From: an uncultured Bacteroidales bacterium
GTDB taxonomy: Bacteria > Bacteroidota > Bacteroidia > Bacteroidales > Muribaculaceae
Assembly (NCBI GenBank): GCA_947176515.1
Contig: CAMWQZ010000042.1
Span: forward strand, 1-7,593
Direction of reading: 5' to 3'
Length of the DNA stretch: 7,593 bases
The notes beneath the pieces are model-generated. The model was not told where the DNA came from, searched no databases, and saw only the letters and a program-made list of their open reading frames with translations. Below are positions 1 to 7,549 of this stretch, in pieces (the stretch's first letter is position 1; every line of letters begins with the position of its first letter). The translations under genes were made by a program, and so were the position numbers.

Positions 1-297
1 ACCCTCCAGCCATTGACGGGCAGCAAGAATACCGCCTCCGGTGTCTAGTAGACATGAACGCTCGTCGCTTACATGAATGGTTATGCCGAAATCATCATTC
101 TCATGAAGATAATCCACAATCTGGTCTGCAAAATGATGGACGTTAACAACCATGTCGTCAACTCCAAACTTTTTAAGACGCTCGATAACAACACCGAGCA
201 TTGGCCGACCACACACTTTAGCCAATGCTTTAGGATGATGGTCGGTGAATGGCTTTAGCCTTGTGCCGAGTCCAGCGGCAAACACCATTGCTTTCAT
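1..297 (-). CDS. murU: MurU-like sugar-1-phosphate nucleotidyltransferase, N-terminal 99 residues (runs off the left edge)
   Basis: The start codon (cat on the plus strand) is at 295-297 and the frame is open to the left edge, so the gene is incomplete in the window. It encodes the Rossmann-like N-terminal half of an NTP-transferase. Residues 9-25 (GLGTRLKPFTDHHPKAL) are the nucleotide-binding signature with the usual G-x-G-T-R and distal P-K. NVHH at 52-55 and LDTGGGI at 84-90 follow; a TGGGI loop is typical of the MurU/HddC branch, whereas mannose-1-phosphate guanylyltransferases usually have a TAGGI-type loop. MurU transfers UMP from UTP to MurNAc-alpha-1-phosphate, giving UDP-MurNAc in the cytosol during cell-wall recycling. 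The gene starts 9 nt after the stop of an AmgK-like kinase, the enzyme that makes its substrate, and this supports the assignment. No clear Shine-Dalgarno is seen, so coupled translation is plausible. An HddC-like or other hexose-1-phosphate nucleotidyltransferase cannot be excluded without the C-terminal half. Confidence 0.8.
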   Translation of the reverse strand, partial: MKAMVFAAGLGTRLKPFTDHHPKALAKVCGRPMLGVVIERLKKFGVDDMVVNVHHFADQIVDYLHENDDFGITIHVSDERSCLLDTGGGILAARQWLEG

Positions 298-306
298 GCC
301 GGAATA

Positions 307-1737
307 TCAATCTTTAACCGTGAAATTCTGCTCAATGTTTTGTTCGCGATGAACGAGCTCGACCTTGACATTAAAATTCTTGTGGATATGCTCGGCCATA
401 TGCTGTGCGCAATATACAGATCGATGCTGTCCGCCGGTACATCCAAAACATACCATTAAATTAGTAAATCCTCGTTCCTTATAACGAGCAACTGATGCAT
501 CAACAAGACGATAGCAATTATCAAGGAATACATTGACTTCGCCATCATCTTCAAGAAATTTTATTACTTGTGAATCCAGTCCAGTAAAAGGCTTGTAACG
601 CTCATATTTACCGGGATTATTAACGCCACGGCAGTCAAAAACAAAGCCACCGCCATTACCTGACGTGTCATTTGGAATGCCTTTTTTATAGGCAAAGCTC
701 ATCACTTTTACCGTAAGAGATTTGCGCTGCAAATCGTCGGCAAACTGCTTGAGATTAACGAGCCGCTCTAAAAGCTGATTGAGATATGGGTATTCTGTGT
801 ATGGACGGTCGAGTAATGCACGAAGATTAGCTATTGCAAACGGAACACTCTGCATGAAGTGAGGCTTCTTCTCGAAATAGCCTCGGAAACCGTAAGCGCC
901 GAGAACCTGAAGGGTACGGAACAAAACAAAATGACGCAGCTGTTCCATGAAGTATTGTTCGTCAATATACTGGTATTTACGCAATGATTCTATGTATTCC
1001 CCTATCAACTCCTTACGCAAAGAGTCTGGATAGTTGGCTTTAGCCTGCCATAGAAATGAAGCCACATCATAGTAAAACGGTCCTTTACGACCACCTTGAA
1101 AATCTATAAACCATGGCTCACCATCTTTAATCATTACATTTCTGGACTGGAAATCGCGATACATAAAAGTACCTGACTGCGAGCGCATCAATACTCCGGC
1201 CAGTGCTTGGAAATCATCCTCAAGTCTGTCTTCTTGAAATTCTATACCAGTGGCCTTTAAGAAACAATACTTGAAATAGTTGAGATCCCACATGATTGTG
1301 CGGATATCAAACTGAGAAGAGGGGTAACAATAGTTGAAATCAAGACCAACTGCACCCGAAAACTGCAAATCAGGTAAAGCACGAATCGTCTTTATAAGCA
1401 ATTCTTTTTCTTCAGTAGAGAATGAGCGCGTTAAACGACCCTTTTCGATAGCTTTAAACAGAAGAGTGTCTCCCAGATCTTCCTGCAAATAAGACATTCT
1501 ATCGTCTGCTATTGCAACAACCTGAGGCGCACGGATACCCTGTTTGCGGAAATGGTCAGACATGTAAATAAAGGCGTTATTTTCCTCTACACATGTGCCA
1601 ATCACACCAATCAAATCCTGCTCTCCTTTAAGCCTGAAATATCGGCGGTTAGAACCAGAAGACGGTAATTCCTCTATTGAAGCAGGTAGAGAGCCAACAT
1701 GATTGGCATATAAGTTTTCAAGTGTTTTGTTAGCCAT
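307..1737 (-). CDS. Fusion protein: AmgK-like sugar kinase (APH fold) plus RapZ C-terminal domain
   Basis: A 476-residue cytosolic protein with two domains. Residues about 20-320 are an aminoglycoside-phosphotransferase-fold kinase. They include the nucleotide-loop region SSGSNRRYFRL (26-36), a catalytic loop YRDFQSRN (193-200, probable base D195) and the metal-binding IDFQ (211-214, D212), followed by GP-x(2)-YD. The DFQ form and the SRN after the catalytic Asp resemble AmgK, the anomeric MurNAc/GlcNAc 1-kinase. Residues about 341-468 match the C-terminal domain of RapZ: SFAYKKGIP (347-355), FDCRGVNNP (367-375), TGLD (385-388) and FGCTGGQHRSV (431-441). In E. coli RapZ this domain binds glucosamine-6-phosphate and the adaptor's partners. 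The N-terminal P-loop ATPase domain of RapZ is absent, so calling the protein RapZ would mislead. The partner murU-like gene begins 9 nt downstream, which supports a role in MurNAc salvage. The substrate is inferred from family and context; the architecture is seen directly. The start at 1737 sits shortly before the kinase domain, 45 nt after recQ. Confidence 0.85.
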   Translation of the reverse strand: MANKTLENLYANHVGSLPASIEELPSSGSNRRYFRLKGEQDLIGVIGTCVEENNAFIYMSDHFRKQGIRAPQVVAIADDRMSYLQEDLGDTLLFKAIEKGRLTRSFSTEEKELLIKTIRALPDLQFSGAVGLDFNYCYPSSQFDIRTIMWDLNYFKYCFLKATGIEFQEDRLEDDFQALAGVLMRSQSGTFMYRDFQSRNVMIKDGEPWFIDFQGGRKGPFYYDVASFLWQAKANYPDSLRKELIGEYIESLRKYQYIDEQYFMEQLRHFVLFRTLQVLGAYGFRGYFEKKPHFMQSVPFAIANLRALLDRPYTEYPYLNQLLERLVNLKQFADDLQRKSLTVKVMSFAYKKGIPNDTSGNGGGFVFDCRGVNNPGKYERYKPFTGLDSQVIKFLEDDGEVNVFLDNCYRLVDASVARYKERGFTNLMVCFGCTGGQHRSVYCAQHMAEHIHKNFNVKVELVHREQNIEQNFTVKD

Positions 1738-1782
1738 AATACAATTGTTATGATGGTGACAGGACCATAGCCCTTATTATTA

Positions 1783-3963
1783 TCAGTTACCCATCTCAGA
1801 AAGGAAACGGATACGCACAAGTCTAATCTCTGATTCTGAAAAATCCGGACAAAGTTCTTTGTAGGCTTCCGAGAGACTATCAGACTCTGATTCCATGAAG
1901 TAGTCAAAAATCTCCTCTTGATCTTCGGAGTCAATAATATTGTCAAGGTAATAACGGATATTAATTTTAGTACCCGAATTAACGATAGCCTCAATCTCCT
2001 CAAGCAACTGGTCAAAGCTCATATTGAGTGAGCGGGCGAGCTCAGTAAGATCTATTTTACGGTCAATAGCTTGAATAATAGAAATTTTTGATTTTGAACG
2101 ATTGGCAACGCTTCTAACTCGAAGGTCCTCGGGTCGCTCAATTTCACGCTCATCTACATAAGTTTTGATTACCTTGACAAATTCTTCTCCATAGCGTTTC
2201 GCCTTGCCAGCACCAACGCCCGGGATATTCTGCAATTCTTCAATGGTAATAGGATAGCTTGTCGCCATCGCTTCAAGAGACGGCTCTTGAAAAATTACAT
2301 AAGTAGGGAGTTTGTGTTTAGCAGCAATCTCTTTACGGAGTGAGTCAAGAATTGCATATAACTCAGGATCAGCCGAACAGCTTGCCCCACCCTTTGCAAA
2401 CACCGGTTCATCATCGTCTTCGAAATCTGAGTCTTCAACAATCTTAAATGAACGAGGGTTTTCCATAAAATCACGGCCGGCAGGAGTCACTCTGACCAAT
2501 CCATAATTCTCTATATCGCGCGCAAGGTAGCCGTTCAAAGAAGCCTGACGGACCACAGTATTCAAGAAACGATAATCACGGTTTTTACTACAACCGTATG
2601 TCTCAAGCTCATCATGATGGTATGCCTTTATTTCATTTGTGTTCTTGCCAAGCATTACATCAATAACATGGTCAGCTTTAAAACGCTCTTTAAGTGCAAC
2701 AACTGTTTCGAGCACGTCGATAAGATCATCCTTAGCCTCAACTCGATTATGGGTGGACCGACAATTATCACAATTACCACAGTTTTCATCGTCATAGTCT
2801 TCACCAAAATAATGAAGCAACGCTTTTCGACGACACACTGCCGACTCTGCATATGCTGCAGTCTCGACAAGTAACTGCTTGCCTATCTCCTGTTCGGTCA
2901 ATGGCTTGCCCTGCATAAATTTCTCCATCTTCTGGAGGTCTTTATAAGAGTAGAAAGCCAAACAATAGCCTTCGCCACCATCTCGGCCTGCACGACCAGT
3001 TTCCTGATAATAGCCCTCTAACGACTTTGGCATGTCATAATGGATAACAAAACGCACATCGGGCTTGTCTATGCCCATGCCGAATGCGATTGTAGCGACA
3101 ATCACGTCAACGGTCTCAAGCAAAAAGGCATCCTGATTGCCTGAACGGGTGCTACCATCGAGACCTGCATGATATGGCAAAGCTTTCACATTATTAATAC
3201 ACAAAAGTTCGGCAAGCTCTTCAACTTTTTTGCGACTTAAGCAATATATAATGCCTGATTTACCGTTTTGTTGCTTAACAAATTTGATTATGTCGCGATC
3301 AGTCGTCTTGGTCTTGGGACGAACCTCGTAATAAAGATTGTGGCGGTTGAACGACGATTTAAAAACGGCAACGTCAGTCATACCAAGATTTTTCTGAATA
3401 TCATGCTGCACCTTAGGAGTTGCAGTTGCGGTCAAAGCTATGACAGGACGAACGCCAATTTCATTAATTATTGGCCTGATTCGCCGATATTCAGGACGGA
3501 AATCATGGCCCCACTCAGAAATACAATGCGCTTCATCTATAGCATAGAATGATATCTTAACGTGGCGTAAGAAATCAATGTTCTCTTCTTTGGTCAATGA
3601 CTCAGGAGCGACATATAGAAGCTTTGTCTTACCAGAAACTATATCGCTTTTTACGCTATCTATGGCCGCACGCGTAAGCGATGAATTCAAGAAATGGGCT
3701 ATATTATCATCTGCGCTAAAGTTTCGCATAGCATCCACTTGATTTTTCATCAGTGCAATCAAGGGTGAAACTACTATAGCCGTGCCATCACATAACAAGG
3801 CCGGCAGCTGATAGCAAAGCGATTTACCTCCACCCGTAGGCATAAGCACGAAAGTGTCATGACCATCAAGCAAATTAAGGATTATCGCTTCCTGATTGCC
3901 TTTGAATGTATCAAATCCAAAATGCTCTTTAAGAGCTTCAGTGAGAAGATGTCGTGGAAACAT
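1783..3963 (-). CDS. recQ: RecQ family ATP-dependent DNA helicase, long form
   Basis: A 726-residue 3'-5' DNA helicase that unwinds forked, gapped and recombination-intermediate DNA in repair. Helicase motifs appear in order: FKGNQEAI (20-27, motif 0), MPTGGGKS (41-48, Walker A), VVSPLIALMKNQV (64-76), the DEAH box at 143-146 followed by the aromatic-rich loop through 160, LTATAT (177-182), the motif V region IAFGMGIDKPDVR (292-304) and QETGRAGRDGG (320-330, motif VI). Four cysteines, C377, C395, C398 and C401, form the RQC zinc site, and a winged-helix region follows to about 500. An acidic linker (510-519) leads to an HRDC domain (about 532-604) containing IPGVGAGKAKRYG. About 120 residues follow the HRDC domain; they look like a helical HTH-type extension. 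E. coli RecQ is about 610 residues and ends with HRDC. As I recall, the longer form is usual in Bacteroidetes. The gene lies 38 nt after clpX without a visible terminator between them, so co-transcription is likely. Confidence 0.96.
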   Translation of the reverse strand: MFPRHLLTEALKEHFGFDTFKGNQEAIILNLLDGHDTFVLMPTGGGKSLCYQLPALLCDGTAIVVSPLIALMKNQVDAMRNFSADDNIAHFLNSSLTRAAIDSVKSDIVSGKTKLLYVAPESLTKEENIDFLRHVKISFYAIDEAHCISEWGHDFRPEYRRIRPIINEIGVRPVIALTATATPKVQHDIQKNLGMTDVAVFKSSFNRHNLYYEVRPKTKTTDRDIIKFVKQQNGKSGIIYCLSRKKVEELAELLCINNVKALPYHAGLDGSTRSGNQDAFLLETVDVIVATIAFGMGIDKPDVRFVIHYDMPKSLEGYYQETGRAGRDGGEGYCLAFYSYKDLQKMEKFMQGKPLTEQEIGKQLLVETAAYAESAVCRRKALLHYFGEDYDDENCGNCDNCRSTHNRVEAKDDLIDVLETVVALKERFKADHVIDVMLGKNTNEIKAYHHDELETYGCSKNRDYRFLNTVVRQASLNGYLARDIENYGLVRVTPAGRDFMENPRSFKIVEDSDFEDDDEPVFAKGGASCSADPELYAILDSLRKEIAAKHKLPTYVIFQEPSLEAMATSYPITIEELQNIPGVGAGKAKRYGEEFVKVIKTYVDEREIERPEDLRVRSVANRSKSKISIIQAIDRKIDLTELARSLNMSFDQLLEEIEAIVNSGTKINIRYYLDNIIDSEDQEEIFDYFMESESDSLSEAYKELCPDFSESEIRLVRIRFLSEMGN

Positions 3964-4001
3964 AGCCTGGTTGTTCTTAATTTTGATACTATTGCCAATA
4001 C

Positions 4002-5258
4002 CTATTCAAGAGTCGCTTCTTCAAAATGAGCTGCTTCAATCTTTTGGTAAGCATAATCTCGCGTCACCGTAAATTCTTTTACATCTGCAGATGGCAATTC
4101 GTACATCGCATCGACCATTATTGACTCAACAATCGAACGCAATCCGCGCGCACCAAGTTTGTACTCAATAGCCTTATCTACAATAAGGTCAAGGGCGTCG
4201 TCATCAAATTTCAGGATGATACCGTCCATGGCAAACAATTTTTCGTATTGACGCGTTATTGCATTCTTTGGTTCAGTAAGCACGCGACGCAAAGCATCGC
4301 GGTCAAGCGGCTCAAGATGAGTCAATATTGGCAGACGACCAATTATTTCTGGGATAAGACCGAAAGATTTTAAATCTTGTGGAGCGACATAGCGCATGAA
4401 ATCCTTGGCTTCGATACGACGGCGCTTACCATCAGTCGAATAACCGACTACATGGGTGTTAAGACGATGTGCGACCTTCTGCTCAATGCCGTCAAACGCA
4501 CCACCACATATAAAAAGAATGTTCTTTGTATCTACAGGTATCATGCGCTGCTCGGGATGCTTACGTCCACCTTGTGGCGGAACATTAACAATAGAACCTT
4601 CAAGCAATTTTAGCAATCCTTGCTGAACGCCCTCGCCTGACACATCACGGGTAATTGACGGATTATCGCCCTTACGAGCAATCTTATCAATCTCATCAAT
4701 AAAGACGATGCCACGTTGCGCACGTTCCACATCATAATCTGCGGCCTGCAGCAGCCTTGTAAGCAGACTCTCGATATCTTCACCAACGTAGCCTGCCTGA
4801 GTTAACACCGTTGCATCAACAATAGTAAAAGGCACATCGAGGAGACGCGCTATCGTTTTTGCAAGCAAGGTCTTACCAGTGCCGGTCGGGCCAACAAGAA
4901 TAATATTGCTCTTTTCGATATCTACATCGTCATCATCGGGCTGCATCAAACGTTTATAGTGGTTATAAACAGCGACAGACAAGTATTTCTTAGCTTCATC
5001 TTGACCAATAACATATTGGTCAAGAAAAGCTTTAATAGCAGCCGGCTTCGGAATTTCTTTTAAAGTCTTTCCTTTAAGCGCAGCACTTTTATTTTTGCCA
5101 CTTGCCGCCTCGCCATGATAGCTGACGATCATGTCATGAATCGCATTTACACAATCAGTGCAAATATATGATTTCTGATCAGGCGAAGGCACTAACGCTT
5201 CGACTTGCGAAGCATCTCTGCCGCAATAGCTACACTTGGGTTCTTTAGCTTTTGGCAT
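4002..5258 (-). CDS. clpX: ClpX, ATP-dependent unfoldase subunit of the ClpXP protease
   Basis: A 418-residue AAA+ protein, close to the usual length. It recognises substrates, unfolds them and threads them into ClpP. The N-terminal zinc-binding domain has cysteines C9, C12, C33 and C36. The ATPase core shows GPTGTGKT (123-130, Walker A), the GYVGED pore-1 loop (156-161), VFIDEIDKI (185-193, Walker B), the pore-2 region starting at SITRD (201-205), the RKH pore loop (232-234), the arginine-finger context EIIGRLP (304-310) and the sensor-2 motif LGARGLR (368-374). The ClpP-docking loop, IGF in E. coli, appears here as VGY (271-273) within NTHVVGYST. The start codon overlaps the clpP stop as TAATG, which points to coupled translation and fits ClpX and ClpP acting in one complex. 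All catalytic motifs are intact. Confidence 0.98.
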   Translation of the reverse strand: MPKAKEPKCSYCGRDASQVEALVPSPDQKSYICTDCVNAIHDMIVSYHGEAASGKNKSAALKGKTLKEIPKPAAIKAFLDQYVIGQDEAKKYLSVAVYNHYKRLMQPDDDDVDIEKSNIILVGPTGTGKTLLAKTIARLLDVPFTIVDATVLTQAGYVGEDIESLLTRLLQAADYDVERAQRGIVFIDEIDKIARKGDNPSITRDVSGEGVQQGLLKLLEGSIVNVPPQGGRKHPEQRMIPVDTKNILFICGGAFDGIEQKVAHRLNTHVVGYSTDGKRRRIEAKDFMRYVAPQDLKSFGLIPEIIGRLPILTHLEPLDRDALRRVLTEPKNAITRQYEKLFAMDGIILKFDDDALDLIVDKAIEYKLGARGLRSIVESIMVDAMYELPSADVKEFTVTRDYAYQKIEAAHFEEATLE

Positions 5259-5950
5259 TAGTGTTTAGCTTTAATAAGTACACTATCAATCATGCCATAT
5301 TCTTTAGCCTCTTCAGCCGTCATCCAGTAATCTCGGTCAGAGTCTTTTTCAACCTTATCAAAGGGCTGACCAGAGTGGTCTGCGATTATGGTATAAAGTT
5401 CATGCTTGAGTTTCTTAATTTCGCGAGCTGTAATTTCAATATCACTTGCCTGACCTTGTGCTCCGCCCATAGGCTGATGAATCATCACTCGCGAGTGTCT
5501 CAACGCAAAACGTTTTCCTTTTTCTCCGGCAACCAACAGGACAGCGGCCATTGACGCGGCCATACCAGTACAGATGGTTGCGACGTCGCTCGAAATATAC
5601 TGCATCGTGTCATATATTCCAAGACCGGCATAGACAGAGCCGCCAGGAGAGTTAATATAAATCGAGACATCCTTACCAGGATCCGCAGAATCAAGATAGA
5701 GTAACTGCGCTTGAATGACATTAGCAGTGTAATCATTCACCTCGGTGCCGAGGAAAATGATACGGTCCATCATCAGTCGAGAGAAAACGTCCATTTGAGC
5801 TACATTAAGTTGACGTTCTTCGATAATTGACGGATTAATATAGTTAGCACTCACGGCAGCATTAATTTGAGAAGTATATTGGTCGAGTGAAAGACCGTTC
5901 ATGCCGAGGTGATGAACTGCAAAATTGCGGAAATCTGACTTATTATTCAT
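5258..5950 (-). CDS. clpP: ClpP, serine peptidase subunit of the ClpXP protease
   Basis: Encodes the 14-subunit barrel peptidase that degrades chains fed in by ClpX. I place the start at 5950, giving 230 residues (MNNKSDF...). With this numbering the catalytic triad is S133 (in GMAASMAA), H158 (MIHQP) and D207 (DRDYWM). The oxyanion/handle context INSPGGS (100-105 region) and the QGQASDIEI stretch (165-173) are also conserved. The frame stays open to an upstream ATG at 5983 (241 residues). However, a Bacteroidetes -7 box ends at 5995, which would leave only a few leader nucleotides before that ATG, and the downstream start agrees better with relatives as I recall them. Compared with E. coli ClpP there are about 30 extra residues before the axial-loop segment (SIIEERQ, 41-47); these may be a processed propeptide. 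No Shine-Dalgarno is visible and the leader is AT-rich. The stop overlaps the clpX start by one base. Confidence 0.97.
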   Translation of the reverse strand: MNNKSDFRNFAVHHLGMNGLSLDQYTSQINAAVSANYINPSIIEERQLNVAQMDVFSRLMMDRIIFLGTEVNDYTANVIQAQLLYLDSADPGKDVSIYINSPGGSVYAGLGIYDTMQYISSDVATICTGMAASMAAVLLVAGEKGKRFALRHSRVMIHQPMGGAQGQASDIEITAREIKKLKHELYTIIADHSGQPFDKVEKDSDRDYWMTAEEAKEYGMIDSVLIKAKH

Positions 5951-5994
5951 ATTATATAGATAGTTGTTTATATTCAAAAGCATTAATATTTATT

Positions 5995-6025
5995 CAAAGT
6001 TACAAAATTCGGCATGTATTTGCAA
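5995..6025 (-). promoter_or_regulatory. Bacteroidetes-type promoter for the clpP-clpX-recQ unit
   Basis: Read on the minus strand, TAACTTTG (5995-6002) is an exact match to the Bacteroidetes -7 consensus TAnnTTTG. A TTG (6023-6025, from CTTG; consensus TTTG) lies 20 nt upstream, the expected spacing for the -33 element. Transcription would begin near 5987-5990, leaving an AT-rich leader of roughly 40 nt before the clpP start at 5950. The assignment rests on the motif and its position; no start-site data are available. Confidence 0.72.
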
Positions 6026-6102
6026 GTTTTTTCGTGATAATTATTTCTTGTTCGGGACGATTAGCACAAAAAATACATGAAAAACCTCATACTATAATAC
6101 AA

Positions 6103-6134
6103 CAGGGGCCACTCTTGACGAAGAGCGGTCCCTG
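6103..6134 (-). terminator. Hairpin terminator after tig
   Basis: An inverted repeat forms a 14-position stem with a 4-nt loop. Read on the minus strand the left arm is CAGGGACCGCTCTT, the loop CGTC and the right arm AAGAGTGGCCCCTG, with one A-C mismatch and one G-U pair. It begins 25 nt after the tig stop and is followed by a moderately U-rich stretch (TTGTATTATAGT), weaker than a classical run of U. It lies between the tig stop and the clpP promoter, so it probably ends the tig transcript. Partial read-through into clpP is possible. Confidence 0.65.
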
Positions 6135-6159
6135 CTTAGACTTATTTTATCAATAAGAG

Positions 6160-7539
6160 TTATTCTTCTGTTTGAGGATTGGGATTAATCATCTTTACAA
6201 ACTCTTCCATGGTGACATTCTTCGGGTCGACAGTAACAGCCTCGCGGATGAATGCAAACATTTTGAGTTCTGCAACCTCTTCAGCTATGCGGCGACGATA
6301 GTTCTTATCGGCAAGGATACGTTTTGCTGTATCATTAAGAGTTTCTTCGTCCATATTGTAAATGCCATATTGCGTAAACTGCTGCTGAGCGATGAAGCGT
6401 GCACGGGCAAGAAGATCCTCCTCCTCAACCTTAACGCCAAGTTTTTCAGCAATGCGGTCACTAATAAGCTGCCACTTAATCTGCGACTCCATCTGGTCAA
6501 ACTCTTTATCCCAGTCAGTGTCTGCAGGCGTTTCGGGATTATTCATCTTTAGCCAGCGGACGAGGAACTCTTTCGGCAGTTTAATGTCCTTGCCATATTT
6601 ATCAAGGAAATATTTACGAGTTTCGTTATTGAAGAAATAATCGGTATTACCGCGGAACGAAGCAGCAATCATTGCCTTGAGAGCAGCATTATATTCTTCT
6701 TCGTTATGCACTTTATCACGTCCGAATACATTGTCGAAGAATTCCTGATTATGTTCGGCAAGTTTGACAACAATGATTTCAGAAATAGCCATTTCGAAAT
6801 CGCCCTTGTAGTCTTCAGCTTTTTCCTTGTCGATATTAAGCATAGATGCGAGTTCAGTGGCGTTACCTTCGCAAGAAGCATAAGGATTGAACACAACCTT
6901 ATCGTTAATCTTCTTTCCGATAAATTTCTGCTCTTCTTCTTTTGACTTAAAGTAGAAAGGTGCAACAATGCCATTGATAACCTGAACAGCATCTTCCGTT
7001 TCTTTAACTGAGCCATCAGGGTTGAGTTCCATTATTGTACCCTTAACGACCGCCTTGGCATCGACTTCATCGCCAGGAACCTGAGCGCCAAAACGTTCAC
7101 GCAGGCTCTTGTCCTGCTCTTCCATCATCTTATCAGTTACTTCAATCTGATAGTAAGGAAGTGTCACATTTTTGTCAAGCTCAATCTCAAATTCGGGAGC
7201 GAATCCGAGGTCATATGTAAAGGTGTAGTCCTTATCGTCAAGATTGATTTCTTTAACATTTTCAGGGATAGGCTGACCAAGGATATTGATTTTGTTATCA
7301 ACGATGTACTTAACAGCAGCCTCATAAACAAGATTATTGAGTACGTCGCTCTTCACCTGTTTGCCGAAGCGGCTACGGAGTTGCGCAATGCTGATATGGC
7401 CTTTGCGGAAACCGGGGATATTATGGGTTTTACCTATCTTTTTGAGTTCTTCGTCGACCTTAGCTGTGTAATCTGCTTCTTCGACATTGACGATGAGTTT
7501 GCCGTTGCAATCATCGATTTTTTCAAATGTAATCTTCAT
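6160..7539 (-). CDS. tig: Trigger factor, ribosome-associated chaperone
   Basis: A 459-residue chaperone that docks at the ribosomal exit tunnel and shields emerging chains. The N-terminal ribosome-binding domain (about 1-115) carries the signature GFRKG (43-47). The middle region (about 150-260) sits where the FKBP-type prolyl isomerase domain belongs but is strongly divergent: I cannot find the usual PGFEDGI-type core, so isomerase activity is doubtful. The C-terminal helical arms (about 262-450) form the substrate cradle; residues 365-435 are rich in charged residues and helix-forming sequence. The position directly before clpP and clpX is a classical arrangement shared by many bacteria. 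The start at 7539 is preceded by an AGGA motif 6 nt upstream, and the N-terminus MKITFEKID fits the first beta-strand of the family. The hairpin 25 nt after the stop suggests a separate transcript from clpP. Confidence 0.95.
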   Translation of the reverse strand: MKITFEKIDDCNGKLIVNVEEADYTAKVDEELKKIGKTHNIPGFRKGHISIAQLRSRFGKQVKSDVLNNLVYEAAVKYIVDNKINILGQPIPENVKEINLDDKDYTFTYDLGFAPEFEIELDKNVTLPYYQIEVTDKMMEEQDKSLRERFGAQVPGDEVDAKAVVKGTIMELNPDGSVKETEDAVQVINGIVAPFYFKSKEEEQKFIGKKINDKVVFNPYASCEGNATELASMLNIDKEKAEDYKGDFEMAISEIIVVKLAEHNQEFFDNVFGRDKVHNEEEYNAALKAMIAASFRGNTDYFFNNETRKYFLDKYGKDIKLPKEFLVRWLKMNNPETPADTDWDKEFDQMESQIKWQLISDRIAEKLGVKVEEEDLLARARFIAQQQFTQYGIYNMDEETLNDTAKRILADKNYRRRIAEEVAELKMFAFIREAVTVDPKNVTMEEFVKMINPNPQTEE

Positions 7540-7545
7540 TAGAAG

Positions 7546-7549
7546 TCCT
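7546..7549 (-). promoter_or_regulatory. Shine-Dalgarno-like AGGA before tig
   Basis: Read on the minus strand, AGGA lies 6 nt before the tig ATG. It stands out because the clpP and murU-like starts here lack such a motif. No Bacteroidetes -7 box is visible in the 54 nt between tig and the right edge, so the tig promoter probably lies outside the window. Confidence 0.5.

Noticed and set aside
73..258. Plus-strand open frame of 61 codons at the left edge
   Set aside because: It is antisense to the murU-like gene, whose minus-strand translation has clear family motifs.
1753..1768. Inverted repeat ATGGT/ACCAT in the recQ-kinase gap
   Set aside because: Only 5 bp with a 6-nt loop and no U-run, so too weak to call a terminator or operator.
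1674..2015. Open frame of 113 codons on the minus strand spanning the recQ end and the kinase start
   Set aside because: It lies out of frame within recQ and the kinase gene, and its composition (many Leu, Arg, Ile, Thr) is that of a shadow frame.
5887..6156. Plus-strand open frame of 89 codons across the tig-clpP gap
   Set aside because: It runs antisense through the clpP start, promoter and terminator, and its product resembles no protein I know.
6669..7016. Minus-strand open frame of 115 codons inside tig
   Set aside because: Out-of-frame shadow of tig with a low-complexity, Lys/Leu/Ser-rich product.
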